Positions 20,616-31,638 of a DNA stretch of 41,068 nt are shown piece by piece (the first letter of the stretch is position 1; the number at the start of each line of letters is the position of its first letter). Source of the DNA: Ursidibacter arcticus (GTDB lineage: Bacteria; Pseudomonadota; Gammaproteobacteria; Enterobacterales; Pasteurellaceae). The stretch spans positions 1 through 41,068 of the forward strand of contig NZ_LEKM01000113.1 in NCBI RefSeq assembly GCF_009761375.1, read 5' to 3'. A program made the position numbers and the translations under genes. The notes below the pieces were generated by a model, which worked only from the letters and a program-made list of their open reading frames with translations, had not been told where the DNA came from and did not search any database.

Positions 20616-21035
20616 ATGGCATCTCAATTTGAATTGACCGTCGTAAGTGCGGAACGTGAAATCTTCAAAGGTCAAGTCACGAGTGTTCGAGTTTCAGGAA
20701 TTGATGGGGAGCTTGGTATTTATGCTGGGCATACCCCATTATTAACCGCAATAAAACCAGGAATGGTAAAGTTTAACCTTGCCGATAGCAAAGAAGAATT
20801 TATCTATGTTTCTGGTGGTTTCCTTGAAGTTCAACCAACCGTAGTAACAGTTTTAGCTGATACAGCAATTCGTGGTGATGAACTAGATGAACAACGCATT
20901 TTAGCTGCAAAACGTAAAGCAGAAGAAAATCTTGGCAAAACTAATGATGCAGATCTCACTGCAAAATTAGCAAGAGAGATTGCGAAACTACGAGTTTACG
21001 AGCTTACAAAAACGAAATTGGCAAATAAACGCTAG
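20616..21035 (+). CDS. atpC: F1Fo ATP synthase subunit epsilon
   Basis: A 139-residue protein, as in E. coli: an N-terminal beta-sandwich (start [16 protein letters not shown], with [19 protein letters not shown]) and a C-terminal helical pair that can inhibit ATP hydrolysis. It is the last gene of the operon, 39 bases after atpD, and is followed by a strong terminator. Confidence 0.97.
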   Translation: MASQFELTVVSAEREIFKGQVTSVRVSGIDGELGIYAGHTPLLTAIKPGMVKFNLADSKEEFIYVSGGFLEVQPTVVTVLADTAIRGDELDEQRILAAKRKAEENLGKTNDADLTAKLAREIAKLRVYELTKTKLANKR

Positions 21036-21041
21036 GAAAAT

Positions 21042-21075
21042 AAAATGCTTTAACAGAACAGTTAAAGCATTTTTT
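21042..21075. terminator. Terminator after atpC (and for dapF)
   Basis: AAAATGCTTTAAC (21042-21054), loop AGAACA, then GTTAAAGCATTTT (21061-21073) followed by further T residues. The A-rich left flank makes it usable in both directions, between convergent atpC and dapF. Confidence 0.88.
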
Positions 21076-21127
21076 ATAAAAAGAGTTGCTGACAACATAA
21101 GAAAAATATGGTTAGCAACTATTACAC

Positions 21128-21952
21128 CTATAAATAAATATAACCATCATAAATATGCACTGCATCGCCAGTCATATAAAGCGGTGTACCTTCGCCATTC
21201 CATTCAATGTTAAGTGAGCCACCTGGTAAATCGACTTGTACTTGATTATCTAATAGTCCTTGCATAATACCGACAGCGACAGCACCACAAGCACCACTAC
21301 CACAAGCTTGAGTTTCACCTGCTCCACGTTCAAAAACACGCAGTTTAATGTGATTGCGGTTAATGACTTGCATAAAACCAATGTTGGCTCGTTCTGGAAA
21401 ACGTTCGTGGTTTTCCAGTAATGGACCTAATTCATCTACGTTAGCCGTTTCAATATTTTCAACTTGCAACACGCAGTGTGGATTACCCATTGAAACCACA
21501 CCACACAATACGGTCTGAATAGCGGTACGAAGAATATAATTTTTTTCAAATTTATTAGCTGTGAATGGAATTTGAGCTGGTTCCCAAATTGGCTCGCCCA
21601 TATTGACTGTAATTTTTCCATCTTCTTTTAGGCTCAATACCATTTTGCCTTTGGCGGTACTTACACCAATATCTGATTTATTAGTCAGCCCTTTTAATGT
21701 AACAAAACGAGCAAAACATCTCGCACCATTACCACATTGAGAGACTTCACTTCCATCTGCATTGAAAATACGATAGTGAAAATCCAAATCAGGATCATAA
21801 GGTGGTTCAACCAGTAAGAGTTGATCAAAGCCAACGCCACGATGGCGATCAGCTAATTTACGGATAATGTCTTCCGTTAAATAAACGTTCTGCGTAACGC
21901 CATCAATGACCATAAAGTCATTACCTAAACCGTGCATTTTAGAAAATTGCAT
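21128..21952 (-). CDS. dapF: Diaminopimelate epimerase
   Basis: A 274-residue protein, as in E. coli. Both catalytic cysteines are present: C73 in [13 protein letters not shown] and C217 in [12 protein letters not shown]. It converts LL- to meso-diaminopimelate for lysine and peptidoglycan synthesis. It is convergent with the atp operon and divergent from the Dcu transporter. AGGAAAATAT precedes the ATG. Confidence 0.97.
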   Translation of the reverse strand: MQFSKMHGLGNDFMVIDGVTQNVYLTEDIIRKLADRHRGVGFDQLLLVEPPYDPDLDFHYRIFNADGSEVSQCGNGARCFARFVTLKGLTNKSDIGVSTAKGKMVLSLKEDGKITVNMGEPIWEPAQIPFTANKFEKNYILRTAIQTVLCGVVSMGNPHCVLQVENIETANVDELGPLLENHERFPERANIGFMQVINRNHIKLRVFERGAGETQACGSGACGAVAVGIMQGLLDNQVQVDLPGGSLNIEWNGEGTPLYMTGDAVHIYDGYIYL

Positions 21953-22109
21953 ATATTTTCCTATAATTAGAAATTTTTATTGATCTGAGTTATAGCGATT
22001 ATATTTATTTATTGATATATTGCTCGCCTTTCTATTGGGAAGGGGCGAATGATCGCTAGAATTTTTCGTCAGTATGAAGTTTTTTTTTGAAAATTACAAT
22101 GGAGCAATT

Positions 22110-23432
22110 ATGTCCGCAATGTTTCTTCTTCAATTTGCCGTTGTATTACTTTGTATTCTGATTGGTGCACGAATTGGCGGCATCGGTCTTGGAGTAATGG
22201 GCGGTGTTGGCTTAGCTATCTTATCTTTCGGCTTTGGGTTAAAACCAGCAGGTTTACCTATTGATGTAATGTTGATGATTATGGCAGTCGTTTCTGCCGC
22301 CGCTGCAATGCAAGCGGCTGGTGGTTTAGATTATATGATCAAAATCGCAACCAATATTTTACGTCGTAATCCTAAATATATTACATTTATCGCCCCAGCA
22401 GTAACTTGGACATTTACGGTTCTTGCTGGTACAGGGCACGTTGCTTATTCTGTATTACCTGTTATTGCAGAAGTAAGCCGCCATAATGGTATTCGTCCAG
22501 AGCGTCCACTTTCAATGGCAGTAATTGCCTCTCAATTTGCGATTGTGGCAAGTCCGATTGCTGCAGCTGTAGTTGCTGTGGTTGCGTACCTTGAGCCACA
22601 AGGCATTACATTAGGTAGTGTATTAGGCGTAACAATTCCTGCTACTATCCTAGGTTTATTTTGTGCTTGTTTAATCGTTAATAAATTGGGTAAAGAGTTA
22701 AAAGATGACCCACATTATCAACGTTTATTACAAGATCCTGAGTATGTAAAATTAAACCACGCAGGTACTAACCCAGAAACTATCGAAATTAAATCAACTG
22801 CAAAAACATCAGTGGGCTTATTCTTATTCGGTGCGTTACTTGTTGTTGTAATGGGGGCTATTCCATCACTTCGTCCAGTATTTGATGGTAAACCAATGGG
22901 AATGGCACATACAATTGAAATCGTAATGTTAGCAGTTGGTGCGTTAATTATCTTAATTTGCAAACCAAACGGAAATGAAATTACTCAAGGTTCTGTATTC
23001 CACGCAGGTATGCGTGCGGTGATTGCTATCTTTGGTATTGCCTGGTTAGGTGATACTTTAATGCAAGGTCATATGACAGAAGTAAAAGGAATGGTTCAAG
23101 GATTAGTAGAAGCTGCTCCTTGGGCGTTTGCCTTTGCTCTGTTTGTTCTTTCTGTATTAGTAAATAGCCAAGGTGCAACGGTTGCGACATTATTCCCAAT
23201 CGCTGTGGCACTAGGTATCCCAGCACCTGTTTTAATTGGGGTATTTGTTGCAGTAAATGGTTACTTCTTTATCCCAAACTACGGACCAATCATTGCATCT
23301 ATTGACTTCGATAGTACAGGTACAACGAAAATCGGGAAATATATCTTCAACCACAGCTTTATGTTACCAGGCTTATTAAGTATGGCATTCTGCTTAGGCT
23401 TCGGTTTATTATTCTCAAGTATCTTACTGTAA
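22110..23432 (+). CDS. Anaerobic C4-dicarboxylate transporter (DcuA/DcuB family)
   Basis: A 440-residue inner-membrane antiporter with about ten to twelve hydrophobic segments. Family marks include [21 protein letters not shown], the [17 protein letters not shown] segment and, near the C-terminus, [18 protein letters not shown]. It probably exchanges external fumarate, malate or aspartate for succinate during anaerobic growth. Some stretches look more like DcuA ([14 protein letters not shown]), others like DcuB (RPERPLSM), so I leave the symbol open. The ATG at 22110 with GGAG 5 bases upstream is preferred over an ATG at 22074; it gives the family's length (433-446). No clear FNR site was found upstream. 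Confidence 0.92.
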   Translation: MSAMFLLQFAVVLLCILIGARIGGIGLGVMGGVGLAILSFGFGLKPAGLPIDVMLMIMAVVSAAAAMQAAGGLDYMIKIATNILRRNPKYITFIAPAVTWTFTVLAGTGHVAYSVLPVIAEVSRHNGIRPERPLSMAVIASQFAIVASPIAAAVVAVVAYLEPQGITLGSVLGVTIPATILGLFCACLIVNKLGKELKDDPHYQRLLQDPEYVKLNHAGTNPETIEIKSTAKTSVGLFLFGALLVVVMGAIPSLRPVFDGKPMGMAHTIEIVMLAVGALIILICKPNGNEITQGSVFHAGMRAVIAIFGIAWLGDTLMQGHMTEVKGMVQGLVEAAPWAFAFALFVLSVLVNSQGATVATLFPIAVALGIPAPVLIGVFVAVNGYFFIPNYGPIIASIDFDSTGTTKIGKYIFNHSFMLPGLLSMAFCLGFGLLFSSILL

Positions 23433-23461
23433 CGACAACATCGTTATATTAGCTTGAATAA

Positions 23462-23511
23462 ATAAAGCGGTTAGATTATTGCAAATTTTTGCAAAGATCT
23501 AACCGCTTTAT
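23462..23511. terminator. Bidirectional terminator of inverted uptake-like cores
   Basis: ATAAAGCGGTTAGAT (23462-23476) pairs perfectly over 15 bp with 23497-23511. The loop contains a nested TTGCAA...TTGCAA palindrome. It lies between the convergent Dcu and tpx genes. The core is AAGCGGTT rather than AAGCGGTC. Confidence 0.85.
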
Positions 23512-23521
23512 ATTAAATATT

Positions 23522-24019
23522 TTAAAGTACTGCTAATGCAGCATCGTAGTTTGGCTCTTGTTTAATTTCAGGTACTAACTCACTGTGTAAAACGGTGTTA
23601 TTTTCATCTAACACGATCACAGCACGAGCGGTTAAACCAGCTAAAGGCCCTGTTGCAATATCGACGCCTAATTGGGTATGTAGTGCTTTATTACGGAAAG
23701 TTGAGAGTGATTGAGCATTGGCAATACCTTCAGCTCCACAAAAACGAGCTTGTGCAAAAGGTAAGTCTGCTGAAATGCAAAGCACCACTGTATTATTTAA
23801 CTCTGCTGCTTTTTGGTTGAATACACGCACAGAAGTTGCACAAATACCTGTATCAATACTTGGGAAGATGTTTAATACTTTACGTTTTCCCGCAAAATCT
23901 GCTAATGCAACATTTTCTAATCCATTGTTTACTAAAGTAAAATTTTCAACAGTTGCATTTTTTACTGGGAATGTACCAGCTACTTCAATCGGATTACCGC
24001 CTAATGTGATTTGAGTCAT
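23522..24019 (-). CDS. tpx: Thiol peroxidase Tpx (atypical 2-Cys peroxiredoxin)
   Basis: A 165-residue protein (E. coli 168). The peroxidatic cysteine C60 is in [12 protein letters not shown] with the required threonine at -3, and the resolving cysteine C94 is in [15 protein letters not shown]. The motif reads DTGIC where most Tpx proteins have DTPVC or similar; the catalytic T and C are kept. It reduces hydrogen and alkyl peroxides using thioredoxin. AAGGATAAATT precedes the ATG. It shares a terminator with the convergent transporter. Confidence 0.95.
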   Translation of the reverse strand: MTQITLGGNPIEVAGTFPVKNATVENFTLVNNGLENVALADFAGKRKVLNIFPSIDTGICATSVRVFNQKAAELNNTVVLCISADLPFAQARFCGAEGIANAQSLSTFRNKALHTQLGVDIATGPLAGLTARAVIVLDENNTVLHSELVPEIKQEPNYDAALAVL

Positions 24020-24201
24020 AATTTATCCTTCATCAAAAAAATGGGTTGATGCTTTAAAAGCTTTACTAATATAACGATTTTTTAACGTAATTAAAATTGA
24101 TTTAATAAATTGATTCAACGTAAATCCTAGCGTTTGTTTATGGTAATTTCAGCGATTTTCGTTATACTTTATCCCTAATTTTTTATTCAAAGGTTTTTAT
24201 T

Positions 24202-24927
24202 ATGTTGAAGTTATTGCGTGTTATTGCTGTTGTTGTTGCTGCTATTGCAATCTGTTTAGTGGGTACAATTTATGCCTTAATTCGCTTACGCCACCCAAGT
24301 TCTGTTGGCGTTGTTGCGAGAGCTTTTGGTTCGCTTCACCGTCTAGTCGGTCTTAAATTGATTATTCGTGGCAAGCAAAACGAAGTTCAACCTGCCATTT
24401 ATATCGGTAACCATCAAAATAATTACGATATGTTATCTATTGCATCAATGGTACCACCAAGAACCGTCAGCGTTGGAAAACGCAGTTTAATTTGGATCCC
24501 GTTCTTTGGTCTGGTTTATTGGGCAACGGGCAATATTTTTATTCATAGAGAAAAACGCAGTAGTGCTATCAACACAATGAATAAAGTCGCAGATATTATA
24601 AAAGAGCAACAAGTGTCGATTTGGATGTTTCCTGAAGGAACAAGAAGTCGTGGGCGTGGTTTATTGCCTTTCAAAACAGGAGCATTCCATACAGCGATTG
24701 CCGCAGGCGTACCTATTGTGCCAGTAGTCTGCTCTAGCTTACATAATAAAATTGATTTAAATCGCTGGGATAATGGCACTGCTATTTGCGAAATGCTTGA
24801 GCCGATTGATACAGCGGGCTACAACCGAGAAAATATTAAAGAGTTCATTGAAAAATGTCACACGCTAATGGCAAATAAATTAGCTGAATTAGATCAAGAA
24901 GTTGCTCAATTAAAACAAAAAAAGTAG
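24202..24927 (+). CDS. plsC: 1-acyl-sn-glycerol-3-phosphate acyltransferase
   Basis: A 241-residue inner-membrane enzyme (E. coli 245). The acyltransferase HX4D motif is in [10 protein letters not shown] (H71, D76), and the substrate motif FPEGTRS lies at residues 143-149. An N-terminal hydrophobic helix (residues 5-27) anchors it. It makes phosphatidic acid from lysophosphatidic acid. ftsP follows 13 bases downstream, the same pair (plsC-sufI) as in E. coli. Confidence 0.96.
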   Translation: MLKLLRVIAVVVAAIAICLVGTIYALIRLRHPSSVGVVARAFGSLHRLVGLKLIIRGKQNEVQPAIYIGNHQNNYDMLSIASMVPPRTVSVGKRSLIWIPFFGLVYWATGNIFIHREKRSSAINTMNKVADIIKEQQVSIWMFPEGTRSRGRGLLPFKTGAFHTAIAAGVPIVPVVCSSLHNKIDLNRWDNGTAICEMLEPIDTAGYNRENIKEFIEKCHTLMANKLAELDQEVAQLKQKK

Positions 24928-24940
24928 AACCGTAATTAAG

Positions 24941-26347
24941 ATGAAACTTTCTCGCCGACAATTTCTTTCAAGAACTGTACTATCAAGCGGAATCGCTCTA
25001 GCACCTAATATGCTTTGGGCAAAAACTCGCCGATCATTAACCATTCCACCTTTAATTGATGTTGGGCGAGGGCGACCTGTGCGTTTAGATTTCCGCTCTG
25101 CACAAACTCAGTTTGATCAAGGAAAACTTGCTGATGTATGGGGCGTTAATGGACACTATCTTGCTCCTACTGTTCGAGTAAAATCGGGCGATTTTGTGAA
25201 ACTCACTTACACAAACAGCCTCCCACAAAAAATGTCGGTGAATATTCAAGGGCTATTAGCCCCTACAGAAATGATCGGCTCGATTCATCGCCAATTTACC
25301 CCCAACAGCAGTTGGTCGCCAATATTATCCGTTAATCAACCAGCTTGTACTGCTTGGTATTCGGCAGACACAATGCTTAATTCCGCCTATCAAGTTTATC
25401 GTGGTATTGCAGGTTTATGGATCATAGAAGATAACGAAAGCCGCAAAGCACAGCTTCCTAATAAATATGGCGTAAATGATATTCCATTGATTTTACAAGA
25501 CCAGCTCACAAACAGTGCGGGAGTGCAAGTTCTGGATAGTCAAGCACCACAGTTTTTTGGCAAACGTTTATTCGTTAATGGGCAAGAATCCCCTTATTAT
25601 GAAGTACCACGAGGTTGGGTGAGACTACGCATCGTGAATGCGTCTCTCTCTCGTCGCTATGATTTACGCTTAGATAATGATAAACCCCTTTATCTTATTG
25701 CCACTGGAATGGGCTATTTTGCAGAGCCAATTGAAAGTAACTCGATTTCTCTCGCTCCGTCAGAACGAGTAGAGTTGCTCATCGATCTCAATGAAGGGGA
25801 AAAGATCTCGCTAATAAGCGGTCAGAAACGTGGATTTTTTCACAAAATTGAACAGCTCTTTGAAAACGATGATGAATTGATTGATAATGTTGTGGTGGAA
25901 TTTCGCCCACAAGGTCTGCCTTCGGCATTACATTCAAATGTAACCTTACCGCCATTTGATAAAAACGATTTTAACTTGAAGATTGCCCAAGAGCGTAAAT
26001 TTACCTTACGACCTTTTGATCGCTTAATCAACCAACAACGTTTTGATCCTAAACGAATTGATTTTACCGTTCAGAAAGGCACGGTAGAACGTTGGTATTT
26101 AACCAGTAATGAAGCGATTGGTTTTAGTTTACAAGGGGCAAAATTTATCATCGAAACGGAGAACCGCCAAAAACGCCCCATTCAACAACTAGCGTGGCGA
26201 GATACTGTTTGGTTGGAAAAAGATCAAGAGATTACCTTACTTGTTCGCTTTGAACACTCTGCCACTGATGCGTTGCCTTTTACTTTCGGTGTTACCGATT
26301 TAATGTTAAAAGATAAAGGTTGTATAGGGCAGTTTAGCGTGAGTTAG
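24941..26347 (+). CDS. ftsP: Cell division protein FtsP (SufI), multicopper-oxidase-like
   Basis: A 468-residue periplasmic protein (E. coli 470). It starts with a twin-arginine signal (SRRQFLSR followed by a hydrophobic stretch and a cleavage site near LWA). The body is three cupredoxin domains of the multicopper-oxidase fold, but the copper-binding HxH motifs are not evident, as in E. coli FtsP, which binds no copper. It stabilises the divisome under stress. An uptake-type AAGCGGTC core lies in the gene at 25816-25823. Probably co-transcribed with plsC. Confidence 0.93.
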   Translation: MKLSRRQFLSRTVLSSGIALAPNMLWAKTRRSLTIPPLIDVGRGRPVRLDFRSAQTQFDQGKLADVWGVNGHYLAPTVRVKSGDFVKLTYTNSLPQKMSVNIQGLLAPTEMIGSIHRQFTPNSSWSPILSVNQPACTAWYSADTMLNSAYQVYRGIAGLWIIEDNESRKAQLPNKYGVNDIPLILQDQLTNSAGVQVLDSQAPQFFGKRLFVNGQESPYYEVPRGWVRLRIVNASLSRRYDLRLDNDKPLYLIATGMGYFAEPIESNSISLAPSERVELLIDLNEGEKISLISGQKRGFFHKIEQLFENDDELIDNVVVEFRPQGLPSALHSNVTLPPFDKNDFNLKIAQERKFTLRPFDRLINQQRFDPKRIDFTVQKGTVERWYLTSNEAIGFSLQGAKFIIETENRQKRPIQQLAWRDTVWLEKDQEITLLVRFEHSATDALPFTFGVTDLMLKDKGCIGQFSVS

Positions 26348-26355
26348 GTTTGAAT

Positions 26356-26408
26356 AAGCGGTCTGATCAGTCAGATTTTTTGCAAAAAATCGTGAAAATA
26401 AACCGCTT
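26356..26408. terminator. Inverted uptake-signal pair between ftsP and accA
   Basis: AAGCGGT (26356-26362) and ACCGCTT (26402-26408) face each other around a nested palindrome at 26374-26391 centred on TTTTGCAAAA. The outer stem is only 7 bp but the inner one is longer. It probably ends the plsC-ftsP transcript. Confidence 0.6.
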
Positions 26409-26470
26409 GAGACGAAAATCGCTGATAGAATACGACAGTTTTATTTCTGCGAAAACAGATAGGAAAAATT

Positions 26471-27424
26471 ATGAACCAAGAATATTTAGATTTTGAGTTA
26501 CCGATTGCCGAATTAGAAGCAAAAATTGACGCGTTACGTTCTGCGGTTGGCAATGACGATAAAATTAATTTGGATGATGAAATTGCACGCTTACAAAAGA
26601 AAAGCGAAGAATTAACCAAAAAAACCTTTGCTGATCTTGATGCTTGGCAAGTTTCCCGAATGGCTCGCCACCCTAGTCGTCCTTATACTTTAGATTATAT
26701 TGAAAAAATCTTCACAGAATTTGATGAACTTGCAGGTGATCGTGCTTTTGCAGACGATAAAGCTATTGTGGGCGGTATTGCTCGTTTAGAAGGTCGTCCT
26801 GTAATGGTTATAGGCCATCAAAAAGGGCGTAATGTTAAAGAAAAAGTAAAACGTAATTTCGGAATGCCAGCACCTGAAGGCTACCGTAAGGCATTACGTT
26901 TAATGCAAATGGCAGAACGCTTTAATCTACCAATTATTACGTTCATTGATACGCCAGGAGCATATCCAGGAATTGGAGCAGAAGAACGTGGACAATCGGA
27001 AGCAATTGCTCGTAACTTGCGTGAAATGGCAACCTTAAAAGTACCAGTGATTTGTACGGTTATCGGTGAGGGCGGTTCTGGTGGTGCTTTAGCTATCGGT
27101 GTTGGCGATAAAGTGAATATGTTACAGTACAGTACTTATTCTGTTATTTCACCTGAAGGCTGTGCCTCTATTTTATGGAAAAGTGCGGATAAAGCCTCTA
27201 CGGCAGCCGAAGTAATGGGCTTAACTGCTCCACGTTTAAAAGAGTTAGAACTCATCGACAATATCGTACCAGAGCCATTAGGTGGAGCACACCGTAATGT
27301 AGATGAAATGGTGGCAAATTTAAAGCAACGCTTACTTGATGATTTAGCCGACCTTGCACCGTTAGATCAAGAATCATTGCTTGACCGTCGCTATCAACGC
27401 TTAATGAATTATGGATATGTGTAG
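26471..27424 (+). CDS. accA: Acetyl-CoA carboxylase carboxyltransferase subunit alpha
   Basis: A 317-residue protein (E. coli 319). It starts [18 protein letters not shown] and holds the crotonase-like core with [24 protein letters not shown] and [17 protein letters not shown]. With AccD it transfers the carboxyl group from biotin to acetyl-CoA, the first committed step of fatty acid synthesis. The ATG follows AGGAAAAATT. Confidence 0.97.
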   Translation: MNQEYLDFELPIAELEAKIDALRSAVGNDDKINLDDEIARLQKKSEELTKKTFADLDAWQVSRMARHPSRPYTLDYIEKIFTEFDELAGDRAFADDKAIVGGIARLEGRPVMVIGHQKGRNVKEKVKRNFGMPAPEGYRKALRLMQMAERFNLPIITFIDTPGAYPGIGAEERGQSEAIARNLREMATLKVPVICTVIGEGGSGGALAIGVGDKVNMLQYSTYSVISPEGCASILWKSADKASTAAEVMGLTAPRLKELELIDNIVPEPLGGAHRNVDEMVANLKQRLLDDLADLAPLDQESLLDRRYQRLMNYGYV

Positions 27425-27447
27425 TTAGAAAAATATACTGCTACTAA

Positions 27448-27483
27448 ATTTTGCTCCCATTCCAGCTAAATAGGGAGCAAAAT
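27448..27483. terminator. Hairpin between convergent accA and an MFS gene
   Basis: ATTTTGCTCCC (27448-27458) pairs perfectly with GGGAGCAAAAT (27473-27483), 11 bp. It is positioned as a shared terminator, but the trailing T-run is missing in both directions, so its strength is uncertain. Confidence 0.6.
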
Positions 27484-27497
27484 ACAAGTACTATCAA

Positions 27498-28562
27498 TCA
27501 AATTAAAAACAGATGTGGAATCAAGTTCATTACAATCATTGTAGAAATGGATTGTAATAAGCGGGAAGATCCGAAGATAAATCCGCGATTTGTTCCATTA
27601 TCAAATTTCACTAATAAATTTGCCATTGCGGTTAAAACGTAAACTTCAATCACAGTAAATACAATCAAATAAAGGTACGCCGAAACTAGTGATACATATT
27701 TCAAGGTAATAAACCAAGGTAAAATCATCCCCAGTGCCAATAATGGCCCGATCCAAAGTAGTTGTTTTTTAGTTAAGTTGATATGTTTAGAAAAGGTTGA
27801 TTGTAACCCTACTGTCATTAAACCATTGATAAATAATGCAACAGGAATCTGCTCAGGCACACTTAATTTATTATCAAATAGATAAGGGAAAATCACGAAG
27901 AAAGACATTGCTACGCTAATCGGCACAAGTAGCATTAAATGTACGAATAGAAACTCTTTTGTAATAATTTCTCGAATTTGTCCCCAACGAAATTTAACTA
28001 AGCTATTCACATTTTCCATTTGATAGAAGGGTTTTGCCATAAAAACAAAAAGCACCGTTTCTAATAAAAAACAGCACCAAATAAGCCATTCAATTTGCTC
28101 AAATTTAATAAAAGGAATCGCTAATAGTGGTGCAGCCATTGATGACATACTCGTTACTTTTAAGAATTTCCCTTGTAAACGGGTTTTAGCAGAGTATTCA
28201 TCTCCCGCTAACGCTAATAAACAGGCTCTTGCATTCGTTGCAAATAGACAGCTCCCTAATCCAAAGCAGATCGTTGCCAATAATAGTACGACATAGTGTT
28301 CTGCGGAGAGAAAGAAAATATAAGCAATCACATCAAGTAAGCAACCTAATAACATCATTTTGGCTAAGCCATAACGATCGCCTAATATTCCTGCCACAAT
28401 GGCTAATGCTTGGCTACAAAAGAATAGCAACGAGAGCGAAAATGCGATTTGTGCATTAGACAAGCCTTTTTGTTGTAGATACACAAAAAAGACGGTTTGC
28501 ATTGAGAAAAAGGCAAGGGTGGAAATAAACCGCCGCCACAATAATAGGTTTTCTAAGGACAT
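27498..28562 (-). CDS. MFS transporter
   Basis: A 354-residue inner-membrane protein with about ten to twelve hydrophobic segments and the loop motif GDRYGLAK (residues about 60-67), typical of the major facilitator superfamily. The substrate cannot be told. It is on the short side for the family. The ATG at 28562 has AGGTG 8 bases upstream; a longer reading from 28592 is unlikely because a TATAAT -10 element (28594-28599, minus strand) would place the transcript start after that codon. Confidence 0.8.
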   Translation of the reverse strand: MSLENLLLWRRFISTLAFFSMQTVFFVYLQQKGLSNAQIAFSLSLLFFCSQALAIVAGILGDRYGLAKMMLLGCLLDVIAYIFFLSAEHYVVLLLATICFGLGSCLFATNARACLLALAGDEYSAKTRLQGKFLKVTSMSSMAAPLLAIPFIKFEQIEWLIWCCFLLETVLFVFMAKPFYQMENVNSLVKFRWGQIREIITKEFLFVHLMLLVPISVAMSFFVIFPYLFDNKLSVPEQIPVALFINGLMTVGLQSTFSKHINLTKKQLLWIGPLLALGMILPWFITLKYVSLVSAYLYLIVFTVIEVYVLTAMANLLVKFDNGTNRGFIFGSSRLLQSISTMIVMNLIPHLFLI

Positions 28563-28686
28563 TAAGGGTACACCTATATAAACAGAAAACATTATTATAC
28601 AACAATAAAAGGCGGTCGGTTCTAGGTTATAATAAGTTGTTTACTTAGTAATTTAGAGAGTTATATTCTCATATTTATCGTAATTT

Positions 28687-29322
28687 TTACTTTGAGTTGA
28701 ATCGTTTCCGAAGACCTGCTTCGTAAAGCGCTTCATCAGTTTCGGTAAGTAAGTCACGTTTAGTTTTTTCAGAAAGGGTATAGATAAATTGGTGGTTTAT
28801 TGCTCCGTAGAGCTTGAATAGAAGGGAATGATCGACATCAATTCCAATTTTAATTAGCTCAATAAATACTTTCACCTCCCCTTTTTCAATTAAGTCTTCA
28901 ACAGAATTTATGTTTACCTTTTTCAATGTTCTTTCTAGATTTAGATTCAAGTTAGGTAATGATCGAATTTGCCTCTTTCGTTGTTTGTAAAGTGAAACTT
29001 TATTTGATTGAATTTCGGCTAAACTGGCAGTAAACCAAGTAGTGTAAGTAGATAAGTTATGTAGAATTGGGTCGGGGATTAAGTAAAACATATTTGTTTT
29101 GCTTATTTTAGGATCAATTAAACATTTCATACCTAAAGAAATGGCTTCTGAAACATCTTTTTCTGCTAGTTTCAGATAAAAAAGCCCCTCTTTATACAAC
29201 CCAAACATAAGATCATCTTTAAAAATCCCATAATAAGAGAAATATGTCTTAGCCTTGGTTTCTCCAATTATCGGTAATAATAAAGTTCGAATGTTTAGTG
29301 TTTGTTGATTGATGTGGTTCAT
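28687..29322 (-). CDS. tfoX: Competence regulator TfoX (Sxy)
   Basis: A 211-residue protein (H. influenzae Sxy 217) with the two TfoX domains. The N-terminal part carries YYGIFKDDLMFGLYK...FYLK (about residues 30-51), and the C-terminal helical part has RSLPNLNLNLERTLKKVNI (about 120-138) matching the DLPNL...ERAL.KVGI of Sxy. With CRP it turns on the competence regulon at CRP-S sites, allowing uptake of DNA bearing signals like those seen throughout this window. A strong GGAGGGAG ribosome site precedes the ATG. It is divergent from the S10 operon across about 420 bases holding both promoters. Confidence 0.9.
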   Translation of the reverse strand: MNHINQQTLNIRTLLLPIIGETKAKTYFSYYGIFKDDLMFGLYKEGLFYLKLAEKDVSEAISLGMKCLIDPKISKTNMFYLIPDPILHNLSTYTTWFTASLAEIQSNKVSLYKQRKRQIRSLPNLNLNLERTLKKVNINSVEDLIEKGEVKVFIELIKIGIDVDHSLLFKLYGAINHQFIYTLSEKTKRDLLTETDEALYEAGLRKRFNSK

Positions 29323-29362
29323 ACAGCTCCCTCCGTTTATGTGAACTAATGTATTAAATCCA

Positions 29363-29377
29363 AGTGGTTATCCCACT
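29363..29377 (-). promoter_or_regulatory. Hairpin in the tfoX 5' leader
   Basis: AGTGG (29363-29367), loop TTATC and CCACT (29373-29377) form a small stem about 40 bases before the tfoX start. H. influenzae sxy is controlled by structure in its leader; whether this stem does the same is unknown. Confidence 0.4.
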
Positions 29378-29431
29378 GTTCAAATATCGCCTAGGTAGTG
29401 ATAGTTTTCAATCTAATAATCTGATTTTTTT

Positions 29432-29447
29432 TGTGATATATATCGAA
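29432..29447 (-). promoter_or_regulatory. Candidate CRP site upstream of tfoX
   Basis: TGTGA, six bases, then TCGAA: one perfect half-site and one with three of five matches to TGTGA-N6-TCACA. It lies about 110 bases before the tfoX ATG, at a distance compatible with CRP activation of a promoter near 29395-29410. CRP control of sxy is known in H. influenzae. Confidence 0.5.
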
Positions 29448-29517
29448 AAATAGAAAAAAGTGTACTTTTGTACTTAGATCAATAGATAAATTATTTGCTA
29501 TAAAATTGAATTGATGC

Positions 29518-29546
29518 TTGTTATTTGTAGTAAATTCCCTTATAAT
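29518..29546 (+). promoter_or_regulatory. Promoter of the S10 operon
   Basis: TTGTTA (29518-29523), exactly 17 bases, then TATAAT (29541-29546). The transcript would start near 29553, giving a leader of about 190 bases, close to the 172 bases of the E. coli S10 leader. Confidence 0.8.
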
Positions 29547-29551
29547 TATCA

Positions 29552-30056
<505 letters not shown>

Positions 30057-30072
30057 TTAAGAGGTTATTACA

Positions 30073-30699
30073 ATGATTGGTTTAGTCGGTCGTAAAGTTG
30101 GTATGACCCGTATCTTCACAGAAGATGGCGTGTCAGTTCCAGTTACCGTAATCGAAATCGAAGCCAACCGTGTGACTCAAGTTAAAACTCTTGAAAACGA
30201 TGGCTATACTGCAGTTCAAGTTACAACTGGTTCGAAAAAAGCGAATCGTGTAACTAAGCCTGAAGCAGGTCATTTCGTTAAAGCAGGTGTTGAAGCTGGT
30301 CGCGGTTTATGGGAATTTCGTACTGAAGGTGAAGAATTCACTTTAGGTCAAGAAATCAACGTAGACATCTTTACAGATGTTAAAAAAGTAGATGTTACTG
30401 GTACTTCTAAAGGTAAAGGTTTTGCTGGCGGTGTTAAACGCTGGAACTTCCGTACTCAAGATGCTACTCACGGTAACTCTTTATCACACCGTGTACTTGG
30501 TTCTATTGGTCAAAACCAAACTCCAGGTCGTGTGTTTAAAGGTAAAAAAATGGCTGGACACTTAGGTGCTGAGCGTGTAACCGTTCAATCACTTGAAGTT
30601 GTTCGTGTAGATGCTGAGCGTAAATTATTATTAGTTAAAGGTTCTGTACCTGGTGCAACTAATAGTGATGTTATCGTAAAACCAGCTGTTAAAGCATAA
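30073..30699 (+). CDS. rplC: 50S ribosomal protein L3
   Basis: A 208-residue protein (E. coli 209), starting [36 protein letters not shown] is the loop reaching the peptidyl-transferase centre, with the glutamine that is methylated in E. coli. An early 50S assembly protein, 16 bases after rpsJ. Confidence 0.99.
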   Translation: MIGLVGRKVGMTRIFTEDGVSVPVTVIEIEANRVTQVKTLENDGYTAVQVTTGSKKANRVTKPEAGHFVKAGVEAGRGLWEFRTEGEEFTLGQEINVDIFTDVKKVDVTGTSKGKGFAGGVKRWNFRTQDATHGNSLSHRVLGSIGQNQTPGRVFKGKKMAGHLGAERVTVQSLEVVRVDAERKLLLVKGSVPGATNSDVIVKPAVKA

Positions 30700-30714
30700 G
30701 TCTAGGAGATAGAG

Positions 30715-31317
30715 ATGGAATTACAAGTTGTAGGTGCAAACGCACTAACTGTTTCTGAAACTACCTTCGGACGTGAGTTTAACGAAGCGTTAATCCACCA
30801 AGTAGTTGTTGCGTATGCAGCAGGTGCTCGTCAAGGAAGTCGTGCTCAAAAAACTCGTGCTGAAGTGTCTGGTTCAGGTAAAAAACCTTGGCGTCAAAAA
30901 GGTACTGGTCGTGCTCGCTCAGGTGATGTTAAATCACCAATCTGGCGTTCTGGTGGTGTAACTTTCGCAGCTAAACCACAAGATCACAGCCAAAAAGTGA
31001 ACAAGAAAATGTACCGTGGTGCAATCAAAAGCATTCTTTCTGAACTTGTTCGTCAAGATCGTTTAGTTGTTGTTGATAAATTTGAAATTGACGCACCAAA
31101 AACTAAAGTTTTAGTACAAAAATTAAAAGATATGGCGTTAACTGACGCACTTATCATTACTGCGAGCTTAGATGAAAATCTATTCTTAGCAGCACGCAAC
31201 TTATATAAAGTAGATGTGCGTGATGTTCAAGGAATTGATCCAGTAAGTTTAATCGCTTTCGATAAAGTGGTTGTTACTGTAGATGCAGTAAAACAAATTG
31301 AGGAGATGTTAGCATGA
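30715..31317 (+). CDS. rplD: 50S ribosomal protein L4
   Basis: A 200-residue protein (E. coli 201). The exit-tunnel loop [29 protein letters not shown] is conserved; changes here confer macrolide resistance. In E. coli L4 also represses its own operon through the leader. The end overlaps the rplW start by four bases (ATGA). Confidence 0.99.
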   Translation: MELQVVGANALTVSETTFGREFNEALIHQVVVAYAAGARQGSRAQKTRAEVSGSGKKPWRQKGTGRARSGDVKSPIWRSGGVTFAAKPQDHSQKVNKKMYRGAIKSILSELVRQDRLVVVDKFEIDAPKTKVLVQKLKDMALTDALIITASLDENLFLAARNLYKVDVRDVQGIDPVSLIAFDKVVVTVDAVKQIEEMLA

Positions 31318-31619
31318 TTCAACAAGAACGTTTGCTAAAAGTGCTTAAAGCACCTCATATCTCTGAGAAAGCAACAAATAACGCAGAAAAAGGCAATACT
31401 ATCGTTTTCAAAGTCGCTTTAGATGCAAATAAAGTAGAAATTGCAAATGCAGTAGAGCAACTTTTCGAAGTTAAAGTAGATTCTGTTCGTACAGTGGTTG
31501 TTAAAGGTAAAACTAAACGTCACGGTGCTAAATCAGGTCGTCGTAGTGATTGGAAAAAAGCGTACGTGACACTTCAGGAAGGTCAATCTCTTGACTTTGT
31601 TGAAGGTGCGGCAGAGTAA
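31314..31619 (+). CDS. rplW: 50S ribosomal protein L23
   Basis: A 101-residue protein (E. coli 100), start [20 protein letters not shown]. It sits at the tunnel exit and docks trigger factor and SRP. Translation is coupled to rplD by the ATGA overlap. Confidence 0.98.
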   Translation: MIQQERLLKVLKAPHISEKATNNAEKGNTIVFKVALDANKVEIANAVEQLFEVKVDSVRTVVVKGKTKRHGAKSGRRSDWKKAYVTLQEGQSLDFVEGAAE

Positions 31620-31638
31620 TTCGGAGGAATAGAAAACT

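Noticed and set aside
21960-22109. FNR site upstream of the Dcu transporter
   Set aside because: Only isolated TTGAT half-sites are present; no convincing TTGAT-N4-ATCAA palindrome.
28563-28592. Ten-residue extension of the MFS transporter
   Set aside because: The TATAAT promoter element lies too close for this codon to be on the transcript.
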